Positions 32,766 through 40,870 of a stretch of DNA of 62,028 bases are shown here, one piece after another. Source of the stretch: Clostridia bacterium. GTDB taxonomy: Bacteria; Bacillota; Clostridia; Christensenellales; Aristaeellaceae. Below the pieces are notes generated by a model. That model did not search any database. It was not told where the DNA came from and saw only the letters and a list, made by a program, of their open reading frames with translations. Position 1 is the stretch's first letter; every line of letters begins with the position of its first letter. The translations under genes and the position numbers were made by a program. Location: assembly GCA_017516765.1 (NCBI GenBank), contig JAFXBE010000100.1, positions 1-62,028 on the forward strand, read 5' to 3'.

Positions 32766-33103
32766 AGGCGGTCACACGGATCCTCTTTCTGGATGACGAG
32801 GGGCAGAAGTTCTTCGGCAAAGGCCCCCACGATCTGCTCCGGCTGGTGGAGACCACCGGCTCCCTGCGGGCGGCTGCCCAAACCATGGGCATGGCTTACA
32901 CCAAAGCGTTGAAGATCCTCAAAAACGCAGAGGCTGCGCTCGGTTTCCCGCTTACCGAACGTACCACCGGCGGCAAAGCGGGCGGCGGCAGCCGCCTTAC
33001 ATCACGGGCAAAGGAGTGGCTGGTAGCCTATGAAGCCTACAGCGAAGCCTGTATACAGGCCAACGCCCGACTGTATTCGGATTTCTTTCCGGGCAAGCGG
33101 TAA
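32762..33103 (+). CDS. ModE-like winged-helix regulator lacking molybdate-binding domains
   Basis: This 113-residue protein matches the N-terminal DNA-binding domain of ModE: FFGKGPHDLLRLVETTGSLR, AAAQTMGMAYTKALKILKNA, GFPLTERTTGGKAGGGSRLT. The last segment corresponds to the conserved wing RxxGGxxGGGxxLT. ModE represses or activates molybdate uptake and molybdenum-enzyme genes. This short form has no C-terminal TOBE domains, so it must sense metal through a partner or act as a simple DNA-binding protein. It starts within the ATPase gene's last codons. It is the strongest sign that the nearby importer handles molybdate or tungstate. Confidence 0.88.
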   Translation: MKAVTRILFLDDEGQKFFGKGPHDLLRLVETTGSLRAAAQTMGMAYTKALKILKNAEAALGFPLTERTTGGKAGGGSRLTSRAKEWLVAYEAYSEACIQANARLYSDFFPGKR

Positions 33104-34115
33104 ACGGCATCTGTTCATCACCGGCGGCAGGGGCGCGGGCAAAACCACGCTGCTCGGCGCATTGCGCCCTGCCGGGGCAACAGAGATCGTAAGCTTTGCA
33201 GAGCCGCAAAAAGCGGTATACCTGCGGGATGGTCTGTCAGGTATAGCCACCCGGATCGGCTGCTACGACAATGCTTTGCCCGGAGATGAAAACAAAATGC
33301 GCCCCCTGCCTGAGGGCTTGCGCGCTGCTGCCGGGCAGATCGTCGCTTGTGCCAACGCAGACGGTAAGTGGGCAACGGTGGATGAGATCGGTTATCTGGA
33401 ATGCAGCAGCCCGGCATATATACAGGCGTTGGAAGAACTGCTGCAAAAGAAGCGGGTCATTGCCGCTGTGCGAAAGCAGGATCTGCCGTATCTCCGGCAG
33501 CTGATCAGCCGGGAGGATGCTTTTGTGGCAGATCTGGATGCCCCCTTTGGCAACACCGGCTGTGTGATCATGGCTTCGGGGCTTGGCAAACGCTTCGGCT
33601 GCAACAAGCTGTTGGCAGATTTTCGTGGCAGGCCGCTCATCTGCCGGGCATTGGATGCCACGGATGGGATCTTTGCCCGCCGGGTGGTGGTCACCCGTCA
33701 TGGGGAGGTAGAGCAGCTTTGCCGGGAGCGGAATGTGGAATGTCTGCTGCATGATCTGCCCCAACGCTCCGATACGGTGCGTCTTGGACTGGAGACGCTG
33801 CAGGGGGTGGAAAACTGCCTGTTCTGCCCCGGCGACCAGCCTTTGCTTTGCCGTGATACGGTTGCCGCTCTGGCATTATGCGCCCGGCAGGAGACGGAAA
33901 GCATCTGGCGCACCGCTTTCGGAGACCGCCCCGGCGCACCGGTGCTGTTTCCGCAATGGGCGTTCCCGGAATTGTTGTCCCTGCCCGATGGCGCAGGCGG
34001 CGGTGCGGTGATCCAAAAACATCCCGAACGGGTGCGTCTGCTGCCCGTCCGGGATGAAAGAGAACTGATGGATGCGGATACGCCCGAGGCGCTGCACCTG
34101 CTGGCGGATGACTGA
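33030..34115 (+). CDS. THEP1-like NTPase fused to MocA-type molybdopterin nucleotidyltransferase
   Basis: The protein has up to 361 residues. Residues about 27-175 are a P-loop NTPase (Walker A FITGGRGAGKTTLL; TVDEIGYLECSSPAYIQALE resembles the THEP1 nucleoside-triphosphatase motif). From about residue 178 comes a MobA/MocA nucleotidyltransferase (VIMASGLGKRFGCNKLL, LICRALDATDG, FCPGDQPLLCRDTV, DRPGAPVLFPQ, DADTPEAL). MocA adds CMP to the molybdenum cofactor for xanthine-dehydrogenase-type enzymes. Neighbours fit a role in maturing the divergent hydroxylase. The start is uncertain: ATG 33030 overlaps the regulator by 74 bases and gives an unconserved leader, but no better start codon precedes the P-loop. 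It is the last gene of the operon. Confidence 0.82.
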   Translation: MKPTAKPVYRPTPDCIRISFRASGKRHLFITGGRGAGKTTLLGALRPAGATEIVSFAEPQKAVYLRDGLSGIATRIGCYDNALPGDENKMRPLPEGLRAAAGQIVACANADGKWATVDEIGYLECSSPAYIQALEELLQKKRVIAAVRKQDLPYLRQLISREDAFVADLDAPFGNTGCVIMASGLGKRFGCNKLLADFRGRPLICRALDATDGIFARRVVVTRHGEVEQLCRERNVECLLHDLPQRSDTVRLGLETLQGVENCLFCPGDQPLLCRDTVAALALCARQETESIWRTAFGDRPGAPVLFPQWAFPELLSLPDGAGGGAVIQKHPERVRLLPVRDERELMDADTPEALHLLADD

Positions 34116-34122
34116 ACCGACT

Positions 34123-34674
34123 TTACAGCAGCTTTTCGATGGCGGCGGCAACCTGTGCCGCAACGAGGGTGTTGCCTTCGTCGTTCAGGTGGAGATGGTC
34201 GCCCCGGTCGTAGGTGACCATTTTGTCGTGCATGGTGGCGAACAGATCATCCACCGGAATGCCGTATTTCTCTGCCACCTTGCAGATGATGGCGTTGTAT
34301 GCCCGGATGCCCTCGGTATCCGGGTTGGTGGTGGGCATGGTGGTGGCAAAAATGATTTTTGCTTCGGGGAACAGCTTGCGCAGCACCAACACCGTGCGCT
34401 CCACCGCACTTTCGTATTCCTCCGGCAGGGAGAAGGGTCTGCCCAGACCGTAATCGTCGCCCAGATCCCACAGGCCGCAGTTCCAGTGCACCACATCGGG
34501 GGTGGGAAAGTCGCCTGTCCAGAAGCGCAGCGAGTTGAGGGTATAGCCCGCCCAGCGCCCGTTCTCGGCGGGGCCGTATACATGGGCTTTGCCCTCCAGC
34601 GCAGTGCGCACAAAGGGTTCGTAGCCCATGCGGCGGGAATCGCCCAGCAGGAGGATGTTCTTACAAGCAGCCAT
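34123..34674 (-). CDS. SGNH/GDSL-type hydrolase
   Basis: This 183-residue cytoplasmic protein has the SGNH blocks ILLLGDSRRMGYE (Ser nucleophile in GDS), VVHWNCGLWDLG (where relatives have GxND), FATTMPTTNPDTEG, and DRGDHLHLNDEG carrying the D-x-x-H catalytic pair. It is an esterase or acetylhydrolase of unknown substrate, plausibly for decorated sugars. The ATG at 34674 is preferred to 34680 because AAAGGAG lies seven bases upstream of the former but only one base from the latter. It is convergent with the molybdenum operon, with only seven bases between the stop codons. Confidence 0.85.
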   Translation of the reverse strand: MAACKNILLLGDSRRMGYEPFVRTALEGKAHVYGPAENGRWAGYTLNSLRFWTGDFPTPDVVHWNCGLWDLGDDYGLGRPFSLPEEYESAVERTVLVLRKLFPEAKIIFATTMPTTNPDTEGIRAYNAIICKVAEKYGIPVDDLFATMHDKMVTYDRGDHLHLNDEGNTLVAAQVAAAIEKLL

Positions 34675-34709
34675 AGTCATGCTCCTTTGCCGTAAAAGGT
34701 GTTTTTGGT

Positions 34710-34739
34710 ATTCTATCACATACCATCGCCGGGCAGCAA
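34710..34739 (-). promoter_or_regulatory. Promoter of the SGNH hydrolase gene
   Basis: On the minus strand: TTGCTG (34739-34734), 18 bases, TAGAAT (34715-34710) with an extended TGTGA before it. The layout is the same as at 21.75, 57.33 and 58.05 kb. Confidence 0.55.
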
Positions 34740-34854
34740 GCCTTGTGGGCGGTTGATAAAGGGTTGAAGCAAAAGAGGTATCATCGGCTTGCGGCGTAAC
34801 CATGCGCGACCCAAGCCTGTGCATGCAATACAGAAAGAAAGGGGAGAACCCACC

Positions 34855-35409
34855 GTGACGAAGCGGGAAACTGCGCAGCAAAAGACCATGCGCATCGCCT
34901 TCTGCGGCATGATGACCGCCCTTTCCGTGGTGCTGATGCTCCTTGGCGGGCTGATCCCTGTGCTGTTGTATGTATCGCCGCTGGCAGCGGGGCTTCTGCT
35001 GCTTGCGGTATTGATGGAATACGGAAAAAAGGAGGCTTGGCTCACATGGCTGGCAACGGCGATGTGTGTGCTGCTGGTGGGGGTGGACAAGGAAGCAGCG
35101 TTCTTTTATGGATTCATCGGCTATTATCCCATTTTGAAATGGGAGATCGACAGGCGTATCCCTAACCGTGGTCTCCGGCTGGGAGCCAAGCTTGTTCTGT
35201 TTACCCTCTCCGTGGGACTGATGTATCTGCTGCTGGCGATCCTCTTCCCGGCCATGATGCTGGTGGAAAGCTTCGGCGGCATAGGGATGCTGGTGATCTT
35301 CGCTGTTATGCTGAATGTGTGCCTTCTGCTCTACGACCGTGCGCTGCTGCCTATGGCGGTGCTGTACGACCGGCGGCTCAAACCCCATTTGAAATTTTTG
35401 AAAAGATAG
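34855..35409 (+). CDS. Integral membrane protein, ECF-transporter S-component-like
   Basis: This 184-residue protein has about five or six hydrophobic helices. The N-terminal MRIAFCGMMTALSVVLMLLG and the compact size resemble substrate-binding S components of energy-coupling-factor vitamin transporters. I see no family-specific binding motif, so the substrate is open and other small membrane families are possible. The GTG at 34855 is chosen because GGGGAG lies eight bases upstream; the in-frame ATG at 34789 would add a charged leader before the first helix. It ends at a bidirectional terminator. No ECF ATPase genes are in the window. Confidence 0.5.
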   Translation: MTKRETAQQKTMRIAFCGMMTALSVVLMLLGGLIPVLLYVSPLAAGLLLLAVLMEYGKKEAWLTWLATAMCVLLVGVDKEAAFFYGFIGYYPILKWEIDRRIPNRGLRLGAKLVLFTLSVGLMYLLLAILFPAMMLVESFGGIGMLVIFAVMLNVCLLLYDRALLPMAVLYDRRLKPHLKFLKR

Positions 35410-35410
35410 A

Positions 35411-35451
35411 AAAAACGGTATTGCTGATGGATTTGCAGCAATACCGTTTTT
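35411..35451. terminator. Bidirectional terminator
   Basis: AAAAACGGTATTGCTG (35411-35426) pairs with CAGCAATACCGTTTTT (35436-35451), giving U-tracts on both strands for the convergent membrane-protein and MATE genes. Confidence 0.9.
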
Positions 35452-35454
35452 GGT

Positions 35455-36867
35455 TCAGCTCAGCTTGATCTCCAGCCACTTGCCCCGCTTTACCCGGTGT
35501 GCCAGCAGACGGTCGCGTACCAGTGAGTCGATCAGGAAGGCGATCCAGGGTGCCATCACGGCAATGTTGGGGTACTGGGGCAGCGCATCGGCGATGGGGT
35601 AGCAGAACAGCCACGTCAGCACCGGGCGCAGGATGGCTACGCTTAAAAGCGCGCAGTAGGCAACGAATTTGACGTCACCTGCGCCCCGCAGAACGCCGCT
35701 GTTCACCACGCGTCCGTTCTGGGGCATCATGGATAGGATGACCACATACAGCGATGCCGTCACCCCTTGAATGATCGCTTCGTCCTGTGTAAACAGCAGG
35801 GCGATCTGCCTGCTGGTGAGCAGGATCGCGGTCATCAGCAGGATGGAAACGATCATGCCTATCCGGTAGGCCACCCCGGCATGTGCCATGGCCAGATCCT
35901 TCCGCTTTGCGCCAAGGCTTTGCCCTACCAGCGATGTGCCGGCGGTGCTTACACCGTCGCCCAGCGTAAAGGACAGGGAAGTGACCTGAGATACGATCTG
36001 GTACGCCGCAAAAGCGTTGGTACCGATACCCGCGATCAGGCGCGCCAGCATCAGAAACCCGATGCGCAGACAGACCGCCTCCACCATAGAGCTTGCGCCC
36101 ACTTTGGTAAGACCGCTCAGGGTCACCTTGTCAAACTTGGGCTTGGCAATGTGGTAATAGCCGCCGTTTCGCAGCACCACCACGATGCAGATCAGGCTGG
36201 CAGCAATGGTACCTGCCGCCGTTGCAATGGCTGCACCCTTTACGCCCAGCTTGGGAAAGCCGAGCTTGCCGTTGATCAGAACGTAATTGAGGCAAACATT
36301 GATCAGGTTGGCGGTAATGTTGGTGGCCATGGTCACCCGTGTTTTGCCGATGGCGCGCATGGCGGCGCAGATGCACAATTGCCAGCAGTTGGGCAGAAAA
36401 GCCAGCGAAATGATGCGGAAATAATCCACGCTCAGCGCCAGTGTATCTTCGTTGGCGCCGCCCAGCCGCATCAGCGGTTCGGCACCGAAATAGCCAATCA
36501 GAGTCATCAGTATGCCGATCACCGTGATAATGGCAAGAGACTGGTTCAGGCAGGCGTTTGCCCCTGTGTGGTCGTGCGCACCCTTTCGGCGGGCGCAGAG
36601 GGCGGTGGTGCCCACGCACAGTGCCTGCGCCAGCAGAAGAAGGATCATGCGGGGCTGTCCCGTCAGACCCACGGCAGCGATGGAGGCTGCGCCCAGTGTG
36701 CCCACCATCATGGTATCCACCGAGCCGATAATGCTCATCAACGCCCCCTCCACGGTGGAAGGCCAGGCAATGGCGAGCGTGTTCTTGTAGAGCTGCTTCA
36801 GCTGCGGGGATTCGATCCGGTTGCCTTCGTGATCCCTGACGCTCAGCAGCTTTTCAAATATGCCCAT
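35455..36867 (-). CDS. MATE-family multidrug/metabolite efflux transporter
   Basis: This 470-residue protein has about twelve membrane helices in two homologous halves. Typical segments are LAIAWPSTVEGALMSIIGSV, DTMMVGTLGAASIAAVGLT, NLINVCLNYVLINGKLGFPK, LGVKGAAIATAAGTI and LVGQSLGAKRKDLAMAHAG. It exports cationic or amphipathic compounds in exchange for Na+ or H+; its substrate cannot be predicted. The ATG at 36867 with AGGAAG upstream is chosen over the in-frame start seven codons earlier. A near-consensus promoter lies about 80 bases upstream. Confidence 0.92.
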   Translation of the reverse strand: MGIFEKLLSVRDHEGNRIESPQLKQLYKNTLAIAWPSTVEGALMSIIGSVDTMMVGTLGAASIAAVGLTGQPRMILLLLAQALCVGTTALCARRKGAHDHTGANACLNQSLAIITVIGILMTLIGYFGAEPLMRLGGANEDTLALSVDYFRIISLAFLPNCWQLCICAAMRAIGKTRVTMATNITANLINVCLNYVLINGKLGFPKLGVKGAAIATAAGTIAASLICIVVVLRNGGYYHIAKPKFDKVTLSGLTKVGASSMVEAVCLRIGFLMLARLIAGIGTNAFAAYQIVSQVTSLSFTLGDGVSTAGTSLVGQSLGAKRKDLAMAHAGVAYRIGMIVSILLMTAILLTSRQIALLFTQDEAIIQGVTASLYVVILSMMPQNGRVVNSGVLRGAGDVKFVAYCALLSVAILRPVLTWLFCYPIADALPQYPNIAVMAPWIAFLIDSLVRDRLLAHRVKRGKWLEIKLS

Positions 36868-36947
36868 AACGGCTTCCTTTCCATACAAACAGCAGGCTTA
36901 TGCGACAAATGCCGCAGCCAAGCCTGTGTTGTATACATTCTGTTTGT

Positions 36948-36975
36948 ATTATAGCACCAAGGTTGGCTTTGTCAA
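36948..36975 (-). promoter_or_regulatory. Consensus sigma-A promoter of the MATE gene
   Basis: On the minus strand both hexamers are perfect: TTGACA (36975-36970), 16 bases, TATAAT (36953-36948). This is the best-matching promoter noted in the window and should be strong. Confidence 0.8.
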
Positions 36976-37069
36976 ATTGGGAATCGGCAATGAAAACGTT
37001 GCTAAACAGGCTTTTTGGGCAGCTTGCAAACGGTGTGCCGTTTTTTTATAATGGTGCAGGAGGGGAGGG

Positions 37070-38350
37070 ATGCCTGTGAAGCCGCGTTTGATCTTTCATT
37101 GCGATTGCAACAATTTTTATGCTTCCTGCGAATGTCTGGAGCGTCCGGAACTGAAAAACGTACCCATGGCGGTTGCGGGCGATCCCAAATACCGTACAGG
37201 CGTTGTGGTTGCGAAAAATGAGCTTGCCAAGCGTGCAGGGGTAAAGACCACCGACACGGTCTGGCAGGCGCAGCGCAAATGCCCGGGCATCGTGTTCGTT
37301 CCGCCCCGCCATGGGCTGTATGCCAAAATATCCAAACAGGTCAATGCCATCTATCACGAATATACCGATTATCTGGAGCCTGCCTCCATCGACGAATCCT
37401 ATCTGGATATGACGGGTGCGCCCGAATACTACGGTCTGTCGCCTGTAGAGCTGGCAGACACCATTCGCCGCCGGGTGCGGGAGGAGATCGGGGTGACCAT
37501 TTCTGTCGGCATATCGGATAACAAGGTATTCGCCAAAATGGGTTCGGATTACAAAAAGCCCGATGCCACCACCCACATTACCCGGGAAAACTACCGGGAG
37601 CTGCTGTGGAAGCTGCCGGTGGGCGACCTGCTGTTCGCGGGCAGAGCCACCGTGGGCGAACTGAGCAAGCACCATATTCAGACCATCGGCGATTTGGCAC
37701 AGCGTGATCGGGAGTGGCTTTCCCATATTCTTGGTAAGGGCGGCGAACAGCTTTGGGAGTATGCCAACGGGCTGGACAGGGAGCCGGTGCGCCTGTGGGG
37801 CGAAAAGGAAGAGATCAAATCCGTATCCCGGGGCATGACCTTCCGTAAAAATCTGATCAGCGAAGAAGAAATCTGGTGCGGGCTTTCCGTACTGACCGAC
37901 GAGATCGCCATGCAGCTGCGGCACCACGGGCTGAAGGGATCGGTGGTGCAGGTGCACATCAAGACCCCCGAACTCAAACTGTTTTCCCGGCAAGTGACGC
38001 TGGATCATTTTACCTGTCTGCATAAGGAAATTCTGGATACCTGCATGCAGATCGTCAAAACCCAGTGGCACATCGGCGAGAAAGCGCCCATCCGCGCCCT
38101 GACCGCCGGGGTGACCCATCTGGTGCCTGCGGACAAGGCGACTGAACAGTTGAATCTCTTCGACCTTGCCGACAGCTCCGCGGCCGAAAAGCGGGAGAAG
38201 CAGGAACGGCTGGAGGCTGCCATGGACAGGATCCGCCAGAAACACGGCAGCGGCAGTGTGACCATGGGCTATGCCGATAACGAATCCATCGGCGTGGTTC
38301 GGAAAAAGCAACGGGATCCCAAAGCCCCATCGGAGGGAGAGACGGAATGA
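37070..38350 (+). CDS. dinB: DNA polymerase IV-like Y-family translesion polymerase
   Basis: This 426-residue polymerase is of the DinB/UmuC class. The catalytic metal ligands lie in IFHCDCNNFYASCECLER and in YLEPASIDESYLDMTG. The little-finger region includes the segment following SVSRGMTFRKNLISEEE. A beta-clamp binding motif, QLNLFDL, occurs near residue 362. The family copies past damaged bases with low fidelity. FYASCE and the C-terminal layout resemble the Firmicute UmuC/YqjW type as well as DinB, so the subclass is uncertain. It ends in a four-base overlap with the HAD gene. No SOS operator was recognised upstream. Confidence 0.93.
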   Translation: MPVKPRLIFHCDCNNFYASCECLERPELKNVPMAVAGDPKYRTGVVVAKNELAKRAGVKTTDTVWQAQRKCPGIVFVPPRHGLYAKISKQVNAIYHEYTDYLEPASIDESYLDMTGAPEYYGLSPVELADTIRRRVREEIGVTISVGISDNKVFAKMGSDYKKPDATTHITRENYRELLWKLPVGDLLFAGRATVGELSKHHIQTIGDLAQRDREWLSHILGKGGEQLWEYANGLDREPVRLWGEKEEIKSVSRGMTFRKNLISEEEIWCGLSVLTDEIAMQLRHHGLKGSVVQVHIKTPELKLFSRQVTLDHFTCLHKEILDTCMQIVKTQWHIGEKAPIRALTAGVTHLVPADKATEQLNLFDLADSSAAEKREKQERLEAAMDRIRQKHGSGSVTMGYADNESIGVVRKKQRDPKAPSEGETE

Positions 38351-38844
38351 TGCGGGTGCTGTTTCTGGATATCGACGGCGTGCTCAACTCGGAGGGCTGG
38401 AATGCAGAGCATCAAAGTGAGATCGTCCAAGGCATCCTGATCGACCGGGCGGCGGTGCGGCTGCTGGCGCAGCTGGTGCACGAAACAGATGCGCAGCTCA
38501 TCCTCCATTCCGGCTGGCGCATGTGGTTTGATGCAGAGCTTCGCCCTTTGCGCAAGGAAGCGGAAATACTGGTGAGCCTGTTTGCGGAAGCAGGGCTCTC
38601 TCTTGCCGGTATCACCCCGGATCTGACCACCGAAGAGATCCGCAGAAGCAAGCGGTTCAGTCTGGTCAAGGACGACGAGATTATGGCATGGCTGGCAAGC
38701 CACAGCCATGTTGAAGCATGGGTCGTGCTGGACGATCTGGCGCTGCCCGGCGAACAGCTCCGGCTGCATCAGGTGCAGACCGATCCTGCCAGGGGTCTGA
38801 CCCTGCAGGACATCGAGAAGGCAAAGCAATTGCTGATGCACTGA
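38347..38844 (+). CDS. HAD-domain protein (Swiss Army Knife RNA repair-type HAD)
   Basis: This 165-residue protein opens with MMRVLFLDIDGVLNSEGW, the DxD motif of the HAD phosphatase fold, followed by QLILHSGWRMWFD and, near the end, EAWVVLDDLALPG with the acidic metal-binding pair. This small form resembles the HAD domain described in predicted RNA-repair proteins. It should hydrolyse a phosphate ester, with unknown substrate. It overlaps the polymerase gene (ATGA), so the two are co-translated, perhaps in nucleic-acid damage handling. Confidence 0.82.
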   Translation: MMRVLFLDIDGVLNSEGWNAEHQSEIVQGILIDRAAVRLLAQLVHETDAQLILHSGWRMWFDAELRPLRKEAEILVSLFAEAGLSLAGITPDLTTEEIRRSKRFSLVKDDEIMAWLASHSHVEAWVVLDDLALPGEQLRLHQVQTDPARGLTLQDIEKAKQLLMH

Positions 38845-38857
38845 GAAAACAGCATAT

Positions 38858-38892
38858 AAAAAACGAGCAAAGCCTGCGTTTGCTCGTTTTTG
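38858..38892. terminator. Bidirectional terminator
   Basis: AAAAACGAGCAAA and TTTGCTCGTTTTT form a stem around a GCCTGCG loop, between the convergent HAD and C39-like genes. Confidence 0.88.
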
Positions 38893-38901
38893 TACTGGCT
38901 G

Positions 38902-40662
38902 CTATTCCGGCTGGATCAGCCGTACGCCCCGCTTGGCTACATAGCGGCTTTCCAGCCAGTAATCCGCACCGCCGAAAGCATTGTTTTCCGGGTAGTAGCG
39001 GATGCCGTCCAGCTGGGCAAGAGAGGTGATGGGGGTAAAGCTTCCGTCTGCCAGTTGTTTGTACAGCTGGGCATTTTTAATGCGTTCCCATGTGGCGGAG
39101 GGAGCAGAATCCACAATATGCATCATGCTGCCATCGGGGCTCATCTCGGTAACCAAAGCGATATGCCCGCTGACCACCGCAAAGGAGAACATGGCCCCCT
39201 TCTCCAGACGGCTTTTGATGGTGGGCAGATCCTTGTAGAGATCGAACCGGGTCTTGAAGCCCAGATCGTCGCCTGCATTGCCCACCAGCGTACTGTTCAG
39301 GGTGCCGCCGTCCACCAGACAGAAGGCGTATTTCTTTGCCAGCGCCTGGGGCGTGATGGCCTCGCCCTCCCAGCCAAGGCGGTCAAGGGCGTGGGAGAGG
39401 GCAAAGATGGCGCAGCCGGAAACCTCCAGTGTGCTGGTGCGGTATTTCTGATCCTTCCAGTAACCGCTGGATTGGCTGTAGATGTTCTCGCCGCACCACT
39501 CCAGTCCTGTGTTGGCGGCGGTTGCCGGTTCGCTCTTTCCGGGCAATTGATACACATGGATGCAGGCGCTGCCGCCGGGGGTGCTCAGGGTGACGGTGCC
39601 GCTGCGCACCGAAGGGGTATCGGGCGGAAGAACGGTAACGGTAAGCATGTCATCACGCTTGGAAACGCTCAGGAAATCGGCATCGTAGAAAACCTTGTAG
39701 CTGCTTTCGGCGGGGGAAACGGTAAAGCTGCGGCTGCCCTCCGCCGCCGTCCATACAGCATGCTGCGACCCATCCACCCACAGCGGGTCGGGCTCGGAAA
39801 ACAGGTAGACATCTTCGTCCACCCCGTGCTGTGCAGATTGGGAAACTGTCCAGTCCAGCTCTGTGCCGCCGCTGGTGATGCGTATGCTGCCTTCCCGGTA
39901 ATGCCCGGCAGCAGAGAGCGCGGTAACCACCAACGGGTCTCCGGGCTGCCCCTGCGGGGTTTCAAGAATAAAGAAATCGCTGTCTGTGGTGGCAGTCCAC
40001 GGCTGAGCGCTGCATACCATCCAGCTTTCCTGACCGCCGTGCGCCATCAGCCCACCGCCGGTATGGGTCAGGGTGATGCCTTGCATGGGCTCGACCGTCA
40101 GCGGGCTTTGCAGCATGGCGACTGCGCCTTCGCTGTCCATCACCGCCATGTGTACAAGGAAATCCCCTTCCTGCATGGGGGAGTAGTACCATTGGTCGCT
40201 GCCGTATTCCTCCAGCAGGGTATTACCGTTCTGTGTTACGGCATAGATGTATCGGTAGGGCTCTGTGCCGCCGGCAGCGGTAAGCTGCGCATGCACCACC
40301 CCGCCGGCCTGTATGCGGTCGGGCAGTGGTTCGGCGGTCAGCTTCAGGGCAGGAACGACCACAAAATCTTCGCTGGCGGTCACTTCTGTTCCGTCTTTTG
40401 CATATACCGCTTTCAGGGTGTATTCTCCCTGCTCTCTGGGCAGGTAGGAACCAAAAGCGTTGTCGGTCTCTGTGGTAAACAGCTCCTTGCCGTCCTTCAA
40501 AAGGGTATAGCGGTAGCTGTCTGCCGCTTCACCGGTTATTTGGAAATCCAGAATGCTCTCTGCCGGTACCCGCTGCATGGAAAGCGCCAGAGAAGTCTCC
40601 CCGGCAGCTGCGGCAGGCAGCAGCAGGCACAGCAGCACAAGCAGTATCGTTCGTATTCGCAT
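38902..40662 (-). CDS. Secreted multidomain protein with C39-like papain-fold domain
   Basis: This 586-residue protein has a signal peptide (MRIRTILLVLLCLLLPAAAA). The middle contains beta-sandwich repeats, including two BACON-like segments (GSIRITSGGTELDWTVSQSA and VRSGTVTLSTPGGSACIHVY). The C-terminal 190 residues look like a C39-like cysteine peptidase fold: EVSGCAIFALSHALDRLGWE with the likely Cys, and VVSGHIALVTEMSPDGSMMH with the His. Such proteins process peptides or bind surface polymers outside the cell. The ATG at 40662 with GGAAGGGA upstream precedes a proper signal sequence; longer starts do not. Confidence 0.75.
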   Translation of the reverse strand: MRIRTILLVLLCLLLPAAAAGETSLALSMQRVPAESILDFQITGEAADSYRYTLLKDGKELFTTETDNAFGSYLPREQGEYTLKAVYAKDGTEVTASEDFVVVPALKLTAEPLPDRIQAGGVVHAQLTAAGGTEPYRYIYAVTQNGNTLLEEYGSDQWYYSPMQEGDFLVHMAVMDSEGAVAMLQSPLTVEPMQGITLTHTGGGLMAHGGQESWMVCSAQPWTATTDSDFFILETPQGQPGDPLVVTALSAAGHYREGSIRITSGGTELDWTVSQSAQHGVDEDVYLFSEPDPLWVDGSQHAVWTAAEGSRSFTVSPAESSYKVFYDADFLSVSKRDDMLTVTVLPPDTPSVRSGTVTLSTPGGSACIHVYQLPGKSEPATAANTGLEWCGENIYSQSSGYWKDQKYRTSTLEVSGCAIFALSHALDRLGWEGEAITPQALAKKYAFCLVDGGTLNSTLVGNAGDDLGFKTRFDLYKDLPTIKSRLEKGAMFSFAVVSGHIALVTEMSPDGSMMHIVDSAPSATWERIKNAQLYKQLADGSFTPITSLAQLDGIRYYPENNAFGGADYWLESRYVAKRGVRLIQPE

Positions 40663-40788
40663 AGGTGTTCCCTTCCTGTTAATCGGGATATGGATATTAT
40701 ACCCTATCATCAGACGTAACAGCAACCGGAAAACGTTCTTGTGTGCAATTAAATATCTTGCGCTATTCTATTGTGATCCCGGGATTTG

Positions 40789-40817
40789 ATTGACGCAGAA
40801 AACGATTTTGGGTAAAC
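40789..40817 (+). promoter_or_regulatory. Sigma-A type promoter of the ABC exporter gene
   Basis: TTGACG (40789-40794), 17 bases, TAAACT (40812-40817), about 53 bases before the start codon. Confidence 0.65.
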
Positions 40818-40870
40818 TATCTGCATAACATCTGCATTCGATACGAATGCCCATGCAAAGGAGACACATC

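Noticed and set aside
34675..35388. N-terminal extension of the SGNH hydrolase on the minus strand
   Set aside because: It is antisense to the membrane protein gene and rich in His/Gln. A normal ribosome site and promoter place the start at 34674.
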